This document shows positions 1-5,036 of a stretch of DNA of 52,593 bases, in pieces (positions within the stretch are counted from its first letter, which is position 1; every line of letters starts with the position of its first letter). The DNA is from an uncultured Lachnospiraceae bacterium. Its GTDB lineage: Bacteria; Bacillota; Clostridia; Lachnospirales; Lachnospiraceae. The stretch lies in NCBI GenBank assembly GCA_902768735.1, contig CACXMK010000008.1, positions 1-52,593 on the forward strand. The letters run 5' to 3'. Under the pieces are notes generated by a model, which worked only from the letters and a program-made list of their open reading frames with translations, was not told the DNA's origin and searched no databases. A program made the translations under genes and the position numbers.

Positions 1-1
1 G

Positions 2-91
2 GCCTATAATGTGCCCTGTGCCATAGAGGGCGTTCTCCGAACGGAACACATAACATGCCTTTCCAAAGAGGAATGGCAGTCTGTCAGATAA
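2..91 (+). CDS. 3' end of an unidentified gene cut by the window edge
   Basis: One frame is open from base 2 to a TAA at 89-91 and encodes 29 residues ending in CLSKEEWQSVR; the other two forward frames stop within about 27 bases. The composition looks protein-like but is too short to assign to a family. The next gene starts 25 bases downstream on the same strand, so the two may be co-transcribed. It could also be a chance open frame. Confidence 0.35.
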   Translation, partial: AYNVPCAIEGVLRTEHITCLSKEEWQSVR

Positions 92-116
92 CTTCCAGTA
101 TATAGGGATGAAAGAT

Positions 117-791
117 ATGATCGATATTACTTTCGATTTCAGGTCAGATGCAAGAGGCAAGGATCCCGATGCCTATAGCCCGACGCTTAATGCGTATCAC
201 AGGATCCTGTGGAGCAAGGAACTTCCCAACGGCGAGGTGATGGAACTTCAATCAGGGAGAGCTCCTTATGCTCTGAAATGGAAAGACTTCTGGTTTTCAA
301 GTGACACAATCATAGTAGAAATGACCCATTTGAAAAACAAAAAAATGATCGACCAGGTGAGAGAGCGGTACAGTGATTTTGATGTGTATATTGAACATCT
401 GTTGCACAGGTCATATACAATCGGCAGCATGGTCATCTTTCCGGTCCATGTGAACAGCATGAACCAGAGAAAGGGAACTAATTTACGCATTGCTGACCGG
501 TGCATCCGCAGGCATTACGCCGGTGAGGAGAGTCCTCTTTCAAAGGTAATCGAAAGCGATAAAGCCTTTTATGATCTGTTTGTGGACTTCAAAGGCTATG
601 TGGATTTTTTCTTTATGCAGGACTGCGTTTCGGATGATTACTCTTCGGTCGATATATGGATGGGAGACGCATCCTTCAAGAAAAATGGACTGCCAGAAAC
701 GGTAGAAGACTACTTCAGGTTCAGGGAACATATCTTTTTGGACAAAAGAAACAAAAGGATTCAGGGATATTGCATAGAGCATGACCTTTAA
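117..791 (+). CDS. DUF6994-like protein of unknown function
   Basis: A 224-residue soluble protein with no signal peptide or membrane segment. The opening MIDITFDFRSDARGKDPD and the following stretch with YHRILWSKELPNGE resemble the uncharacterised DUF6994 family; I recognise the family by its N-terminal pattern only, and no function is known. An ATG lies at 108, but the ATG at 117 is preferred because AGGGATG (about 104-110) gives it a plausible Shine-Dalgarno spacing and because family members start with MID. The gene uses more A+T-rich codons than the housekeeping genes from 5036 onward and has no recognisable functional partner, which suggests accessory or transferred DNA. A small hairpin (831-847) follows it but lacks a T run. 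Confidence 0.75.
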   Translation: MIDITFDFRSDARGKDPDAYSPTLNAYHRILWSKELPNGEVMELQSGRAPYALKWKDFWFSSDTIIVEMTHLKNKKMIDQVRERYSDFDVYIEHLLHRSYTIGSMVIFPVHVNSMNQRKGTNLRIADRCIRRHYAGEESPLSKVIESDKAFYDLFVDFKGYVDFFFMQDCVSDDYSSVDIWMGDASFKKNGLPETVEDYFRFREHIFLDKRNKRIQGYCIEHDL

Positions 792-907
792 TCCAATGCT
801 GCCAGATGGAGTACCCACGAGTGACTTTGGGTTTAGCATTACTAAACAGAACCATGAGTAGTAAAACACCCCGATTTCTACTACGATTTTACTACTTTTG
901 ACGTCCT

Positions 908-1011
908 CGATTTGCCTCATTTTGCCACGATTTGCCATTTCGGCCTATCATTTTGGATAGTATGTGCCTGCACAGAGCCCTGCGCAAAGTGCGGCAAAAC
1001 GCGGCAAATCG
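908..1011. repeat. Two opposed arrays of 10-bp-phased TTTGCC boxes
   Basis: TTTGCC occurs at 911, 921 and 931, exactly 10 bp apart. The reverse-complement box occurs at 983 (as CGCAAA), 993 and 1003 (both GGCAAA), again exactly 10 bp apart. The segments 908-926 and 993-1011 form a 19-bp inverted repeat matching at 17 positions, with about 66 bp between the arms. The block ends 25 bp before the start of the phosphatase gene. One box per helical turn places all sites on one DNA face, as in a cooperative operator or a set of iteron or integrase arm sites. The function is inference. Confidence 0.6.
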
Positions 1012-1036
1012 CGCCCTTACAGGAAGGAACCCCAAT

Positions 1037-1531
1037 ATGATTAAAGTGCTTTTTATTTGCCACGGCAATATCTGCCGCTCACCTATGGCAGAGTTTGTTA
1101 TGAAGGATCTCGTGAAAAAGGCGGGGATGGAAGATCGGTTTGAGATCGCCTCCGCGGCAACGAGCAGCGAGGAGATCTGGGGCGGCAGAGGCAACCCGGT
1201 CTATCCGCCCGCCCGTGCGAAACTCAAGGAGCACGGTATCGATCCGGGCGGCAAGCGCGCCCGCAAGACGACCCGCGAGGACTATAAATATTACGACTAT
1301 CTGATCGGAATGGACAGCGAGAACCTTTGGAATATGAAGCGCATCTACGGCGGCGATCCCGATGGCAAAATATCGCTGCTCCTGGATTACTGCGGCAGAA
1401 CCGGGCAGGAAGTGGCAGATCCCTGGTACACGGATGATTTCGATGCGACTTGGGACGACGTGCTGCAGGGATGCACAGCGCTGTTCGCAGTTTTGCGGCA
1501 AACAAAGCAAATAGGTAAAAAGCGACAGTAA
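1037..1531 (+). CDS. Low-molecular-weight protein tyrosine phosphatase
   Basis: A 164-residue cytoplasmic phosphatase that would hydrolyse phosphotyrosine, or act as an arsenate-reductase-like enzyme. The signature P-loop is at the N-terminus: VLFICHGNICRSPMAEF contains the C-x5-R-S motif whose cysteine is the nucleophile. The general-acid aspartate lies in the C-terminal motif VADPWYTDDFDATWDD. The length is normal for the family. The frame is open upstream to 932, but the ATG at 1037 follows AGGAAGG (about 1021-1027) and directly starts the conserved MIKVLFICHGN, so it is the real start. It stands alone behind the phased-box array and ends before a strong terminator. No cognate tyrosine kinase or exopolysaccharide genes are adjacent. 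Confidence 0.93.
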   Translation: MIKVLFICHGNICRSPMAEFVMKDLVKKAGMEDRFEIASAATSSEEIWGGRGNPVYPPARAKLKEHGIDPGGKRARKTTREDYKYYDYLIGMDSENLWNMKRIYGGDPDGKISLLLDYCGRTGQEVADPWYTDDFDATWDDVLQGCTALFAVLRQTKQIGKKRQ

Positions 1532-1660
1532 TATGGAGAAGAACATGATCGGGACTTAAGAGAAGCGAAGGAAATCCTGAAAAGGTGATCTGCCCGCCGC
1601 CTTCGATTTACATAGAGGACGGGGTGTTCTGCTATAAAATGAAGAAACAGATTAAAGTCG

Positions 1661-1708
1661 GCCGGGCCGTCCGCGGGGGGAAGAACGCGGACGGCCCGGC
1701 TGGCTTTT
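1661..1708 (+). terminator. Rho-independent terminator after the phosphatase gene
   Basis: A perfect 15-bp G+C-rich stem (1661-1675 with 1686-1700) and a short GGGGGAAGAA-type loop are followed by TGGCTTTT. It separates the rightward phosphatase from the leftward permease. The 130 bp between the phosphatase stop and this stem contain short broken open frames but nothing I can assign. Confidence 0.85.
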
Positions 1709-1732
1709 ATGTTTGGGAAATAGGCAGTTGTT

Positions 1733-2995
1733 TTAATGAAGGACAATATACATGATCACAGAGACGATGGTGCTCGTGATACCGATTGCTGCCTCGAAGG
1801 GGATCAGCTTCATGCGGTCGTTAATTGACAGGTTGACTGCGCCGCCGGTGGCGTGGAAGAAGGAGCCGTGGGGCAGGGAGTCGAGGACTGTCGCGCCCGC
1901 ATGGATCATTGCTGCCGCAGCAAGCCCGGATACACCGTTGGCGATAAGGGTGGGGGCAAAGGTCTGCGCGGCGACGGTTGCGCCTGCTGTAGTGGAAGCG
2001 GTGGCTGCTGCCATAAGGATACCTGCGAGCGGCGCAAGAATGAAAGCGGGCATGTTCATTGCTTCCAGAACATTGGTGACATCATACTGGAGGGCGGAAG
2101 CCTTGATGATGCCTGCAATCGTACCTGTACCGATCAGAAGGATGGATACGCCGATGACTTTGCTGAGGCCGAATTCCATGTATTCGACGCAGTGTTTGAT
2201 CTTACCGGTTGCCAGCATGCTCACGAAACCGCCGACGGGGAGGGCGATCAGGGGATCGATCGCGATGCCTGCGATGGGACGGAGGGCCAGCATGATGATC
2301 ACGACAACGGGACCAAGAACTGCGGGTCCGAAGCCGGGAAGGTTCTTTTCGCCGGAGCCCTCAATGTCGGAAGAGGAGATCGCGTCACCGCTCTTTTTGC
2401 ACAGGAGGGAAGCGAGTAAGATCGCCATGACGAGTGCGAACAGAGCCGGAATGAAGTTTCTCATCATGACAGCTGTCAGGTCCTGCTCAAATGCTTCGGA
2501 AACAGCGATCGTGTTGGGGTTGGGCGAAATAATGTTTCCGGCCTTGCCGCCGCCGATCATAGCGATGAGGATACCGCTCTTGGAAAGATTTGCTCTTTTG
2601 CCGATCGCAAGGGCGATGGGAGCAACCGTGATGACAGAGATATCGACGAATACACCGACTGCGCAGATGATCATGGTTGCGATCGCGATCGCTGCGACGG
2701 CTCTCTTTTCACCGAGCTTTTCGACGATAGTCTCGGCGATCTTCTCCGCCGAGCCGGTCTTGATCAGCGCGCCGGCCAGGATGCCGCTGGTAAGGATCCT
2801 CAGGATCGATGACATCATGGATCCTGCGCCGCTCACCATAGTACTGACAGTAGTTGCGAGTCCGCCGCCGCCGATCAGGCCGCCGATCAGCGCGCCGAGG
2901 ATCAGGCTGTATGCGGGCTGGACTTTTCTTATGATCAAAACAATTGCAATGACGAGACCGATGATTGCTCCTAATGTTGTGAATTGTGCTTCCAT
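1733..2995 (-). CDS. GntP-family permease, probably for glycerate or a sugar acid
   Basis: A 420-residue integral membrane protein of the GntP (gluconate:proton symporter) family with about a dozen hydrophobic segments. Recognisable parts include the N-terminal GALIGGLIGGGGLATT stretch, the conserved MIGGGKAGNIISPNPNT loop around residue 150, and the C-terminal TASTTAGATVAAQTFAP and GATVLDSLPHGSFFHATGG segments. The start at 2995 follows AAAGGA with normal spacing. It is the distal gene of a minus-strand group led by a CdaR regulator and a glycerate kinase remnant, and that context favours glycerate or a related hydroxy acid as substrate. Substrate choice is inference; other GntP members carry gluconate, idonate or lactate-like acids. 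Confidence 0.9.
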   Translation of the reverse strand: MEAQFTTLGAIIGLVIAIVLIIRKVQPAYSLILGALIGGLIGGGGLATTVSTMVSGAGSMMSSILRILTSGILAGALIKTGSAEKIAETIVEKLGEKRAVAAIAIATMIICAVGVFVDISVITVAPIALAIGKRANLSKSGILIAMIGGGKAGNIISPNPNTIAVSEAFEQDLTAVMMRNFIPALFALVMAILLASLLCKKSGDAISSSDIEGSGEKNLPGFGPAVLGPVVVIIMLALRPIAGIAIDPLIALPVGGFVSMLATGKIKHCVEYMEFGLSKVIGVSILLIGTGTIAGIIKASALQYDVTNVLEAMNMPAFILAPLAGILMAAATASTTAGATVAAQTFAPTLIANGVSGLAAAAMIHAGATVLDSLPHGSFFHATGGAVNLSINDRMKLIPFEAAIGITSTIVSVIMYIVLH

Positions 2996-3079
2996 GATTT
3001 ATTCCTTTCTGTGAAGATCCGTATATCCGGGTGATGAAAACGGAGGAGTTATATATTGACGTAAGGGATCGGTTTGCCC

Positions 3080-3234
3080 TCAAATTACAGTTTCATGTCT
3101 GCCGCTGTCCGCGACCGGAACGCCGATCGTCTCGCAGGGGTCGAACACTCGCGTGCCGCCTTGGTGAGGAATTCTGCGGCCTGTTCGCTGCTGACTGTTC
3201 CCTTAAAAGAATCTGATGCAAAAACAAGTTTCAT
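3080..3234 (-). pseudogene. Glycerate kinase remnant, N-terminal fragment only
   Basis: The start at 3234 behind GGAGG gives MKLVFASDSFKGTVSSEQAA, the classic opening of family-1 glycerate kinases (GarK/GlxK). After about 30 residues the frame is disrupted: one base appears missing in the GAG-TGT-TCG stretch near 3145. Shifting frame restores VFDPCETIGVPVAD, the expected continuation up to the GVPVADGGEG region, where TGA (3080-3082) soon ends it. The original frame stops at 3085. The remaining 300 or more residues of a normal kinase are absent, because the permease starts only 84 bp further on. This is therefore a frameshifted and deleted gene, although its ribosome binding site is still excellent. 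Its position between regulator and permease fits a former glycerate utilisation operon. Confidence 0.85.
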
Positions 3235-3376
3235 TTTGACCTCCTTTTTTGTTTTGCTATACCAAATACCTTTTTTCTCTTTCCGCATTTCATCACTACC
3301 TGTCAAAACAGTGATGACCGCTTAGTTTATCGAGGTTTTTCGTGACCTCTCTTTGATCTGTATTAAGAATACTGTT

Positions 3377-3405
3377 AGTGCGCGGATTTTCGTAGATTCG
3401 CACAC
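3377..3405. promoter_or_regulatory. Imperfect inverted repeat, possible CdaR operator
   Basis: GTGCG at 3378-3382 and CGCAC at 3399-3403 flank an A+T-rich centre, giving an imperfect palindrome upstream of the kinase remnant and permease and just after the regulator gene. CdaR-type activators bind upstream of the operons they control, so this is a candidate site. No experimentally defined motif was used, and a clear promoter was not found beside it. Confidence 0.25.
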
Positions 3406-3414
3406 AATAAAATA

Positions 3415-3453
3415 AACGCACGATATTTGTATTTAAAATACAAAACGTGCGTT
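3415..3453 (-). terminator. Rho-independent terminator of the cdaR gene
   Basis: AACGCACG (3415-3422) pairs with CGTGCGTT (3446-3453), and the A+T-rich interior also pairs partly (TTGTATTT with AAATACAA). On the minus strand the stem is followed by TTATTTTATTG. It lies about 30 bp past the regulator stop codon, separating it from the kinase/permease transcription unit. Confidence 0.7.
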
Positions 3454-3482
3454 CTGAAAGGCGATATATTTCTGCGCGGGCT

Positions 3483-4631
3483 CTATTTTGCCAGATACAT
3501 GTATAAGAGCTCCATAAATCCTCTGTCCAGTGAACGTTCCAGAGGATCTACGCCGAGCATATCCTTGAATTTGTTGTAGCGGTAGATCAGGGTGTTCTTG
3601 TGAATGTAAAGCCTGGCGGCCGATTCGGAGAGATTGTAATTGGTCTCCTCAAAGGCCCGCATCATCTCGATGAACTGCTGCTTGCTTTCTTCCGGCATCT
3701 GCTGCCCATAGATGATAAAAGCTCTCTGCAGTTCCTGACGGGGGATCAGCGTCCGGAAGTATTCCCGGACATAGTCGTTAAAGAAAACGATCTCGTCAGG
3801 TTCCCGGAGGTGGGACTCAAGCCACTTACAATGCCGGTATGTGTAATAATACCGAGTGAAGGAGGTCTGGAGCGATCCGACATAGAAGACGGCCCGGACG
3901 CCTTTGTGATGCAGCCAGTTCCGGATGTGCTCAAGGTACTCGGCGAGTTCCTCCCTGTAATCGACGAAGTTCTTCCTGCCATTGAGTTTTACCGTCTTGT
4001 AGACCAGCAGATGCGTCTCATCCAGAACGGCGCTGAAGTCCTGGACCCAGTGTCCCTTTCCGCGCCGCAGCTCTTCGAGGGCTTCCTCCGGGCCGGGTAG
4101 ATCAGCCGTCGCTCCTTTGCGCGCACCTGTGAGCCGGCAGACGATCGACACTCTAACCAGCGACTCGTCCAGCCCCAGCTGCCGCGCTATTCCCCTCAGT
4201 TCTGAAGAATCCGCAAACTCCTTCTGTGTCAAAATATTGAGAAAGTGCTCTTTCCTGTTCCTGCGCAGCCGGATCTCCTCCTGCTGTTTTTCGTAGCGGA
4301 GCATGGTCTCCATCGCGAGCCTTGTGATCAGCGCGACTTCGTGGATCCTGTCAGGATCGCCGGTCACGCCGATGACGCCTTCCTTGCGCCCCTGGTGAGT
4401 GATCGCCATGTTGATGCCCGGCAGGACTCCGGGGAATTCTTTGTCGTCATGGATCACGATCATATCCTGTTCGCTGTGAATGATCCGGTCCGCCACTTCA
4501 TGGTAAGTGCCGACCCGCGCGGGATCGCGGCTGGCGATGATCACACCGCTCTCATTCATGATGTTGATGTTGTATTCGGTGTACTGTGTGAGCCGCTCGA
4601 TGAATTTTCTCGCCAGTTCGCGTTCGATCAT
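3483..4631 (-). CDS. cdaR: CdaR-type sugar-diacid/glycerate transcriptional regulator
   Basis: A 382-residue cytoplasmic DNA-binding protein. Residues 1-130 match the putative sugar-diacid recognition domain (TEYNINIMNESGVIIASRD, then GVLPGINMAI and VIGVTGDP). The C-terminus carries the PucR-type helix-turn-helix (NYNLSESAARLYIHKNTLIY followed by RYNKFKDMLGVDP). CdaR proteins activate glycerate, galactarate and glucarate operons in response to the substrate. Here the gene directly precedes, on the same strand, a glycerate kinase remnant and a GntP permease, which supports a local role. It has its own promoter candidate (4691-4719) and terminator (3415-3453). AAGGAAG precedes the ATG at 4631. 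Length and domain order are normal. Confidence 0.9.
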   Translation of the reverse strand: MIERELARKFIERLTQYTEYNINIMNESGVIIASRDPARVGTYHEVADRIIHSEQDMIVIHDDKEFPGVLPGINMAITHQGRKEGVIGVTGDPDRIHEVALITRLAMETMLRYEKQQEEIRLRRNRKEHFLNILTQKEFADSSELRGIARQLGLDESLVRVSIVCRLTGARKGATADLPGPEEALEELRRGKGHWVQDFSAVLDETHLLVYKTVKLNGRKNFVDYREELAEYLEHIRNWLHHKGVRAVFYVGSLQTSFTRYYYTYRHCKWLESHLREPDEIVFFNDYVREYFRTLIPRQELQRAFIIYGQQMPEESKQQFIEMMRAFEETNYNLSESAARLYIHKNTLIYRYNKFKDMLGVDPLERSLDRGFMELLYMYLAK

Positions 4632-4690
4632 GGGGCACTTCCTTATCCGGCAGTCCGGCTGCCTGTCAGTTTGCTGAGACTTGAAAGCTA

Positions 4691-4719
4691 TATATATGAT
4701 TATATAACACCTCGGACAA
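4691..4719 (-). promoter_or_regulatory. Promoter candidate for cdaR
   Basis: Read on the minus strand, TTGTCC (4714-4719) is separated by 17 bp from TATATA (4691-4696), about 60 bp upstream of the regulator start codon. The region is strongly A+T-rich compared with its surroundings. Alternative -10 hexamers overlap in the run of TA repeats. Confidence 0.5.
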
Positions 4720-4741
4720 GAAATGATTTAGACTGGAAAAA

Positions 4742-4798
4742 AAAAGAGCCCTTCAGAACAAGTGCCGGATGCCGGTACCCATTCTGAAGGGCTCTTTT
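4742..4798. terminator. Orphan perfect 17-bp hairpin flanked by A and T runs
   Basis: Bases 4742-4758 (AAAAGAGCCCTTCAGAA) pair perfectly with 4782-4798, enclosing a 23-base loop that contains CCGG twice. The A run on the left and T run on the right make it a potential bidirectional terminator. No gene ends here: cdaR starts at 4631 leftward and the next rightward gene starts at 5036. The 404-base gap 4632-5035 therefore holds the cdaR promoter, this hairpin and a possible 41-codon frame (4903-5028), and nothing else that I recognise. Confidence 0.7.
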
Positions 4799-4902
4799 CT
4801 GAAAGGGGGAAATGATAAACAATACTTCGACAGAGAGGAGATTTTTTGAGGGGGGAGTTATTTCTTACGTCCCTGTCGATGATGTCATCATAAAGGAGAA
4901 TT

Positions 4903-5028
4903 ATGTTCAAATCGGGGATATCCTGTGAAGAATCTGTGAAAATTCCGTTCCGGGACGCAAAAACCGTGGCAGAACCGCTCCACAGGGTTCTACATTTTAT
5001 ATTCCCAATTTGTTGTTGTTTGTTATAA
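4903..5028 (+). CDS. Possible 41-residue small protein, unassigned
   Basis: ATG at 4903 follows AAAGGAG with ideal spacing, and the frame runs to TAA at 5026-5028. It encodes MFKSGISCEESVKIPF and onward, ending in a cysteine-rich hydrophobic tail (FIFPICCCLL). It resembles nothing I know. It is not in frame with the gene at 5036, and its last codons overlap that gene's -10 element. The good ribosome binding site is the only positive evidence. Confidence 0.25.
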   Translation: MFKSGISCEESVKIPFRDAKTVAEPLHRVLHFIFPICCCLL

Positions 5029-5036
5029 TGGTGCTA
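5021..5036 (+). promoter_or_regulatory. Extended -10 promoter placing +1 at the start codon
   Basis: TGTTATAAT (5021-5029) is a perfect extended -10 element (TGn followed by TATAAT). Six bases separate it from the ATG at 5036, so transcription would be expected to begin at about the A of that ATG. No -35 hexamer is evident, which is common with extended -10 sites, and no Shine-Dalgarno sequence precedes the ATG. Confidence 0.6.

Noticed and set aside
1560-1660. Short open stretches between the phosphatase and its terminator
   Set aside because: No frame longer than about 20 codons without overlap of the terminator, and no family resemblance.
4728-4910. 60-codon minus-strand frame in the cdaR upstream gap
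   Set aside because: It overlaps the perfect hairpin over much of its length and has no ribosome binding site.
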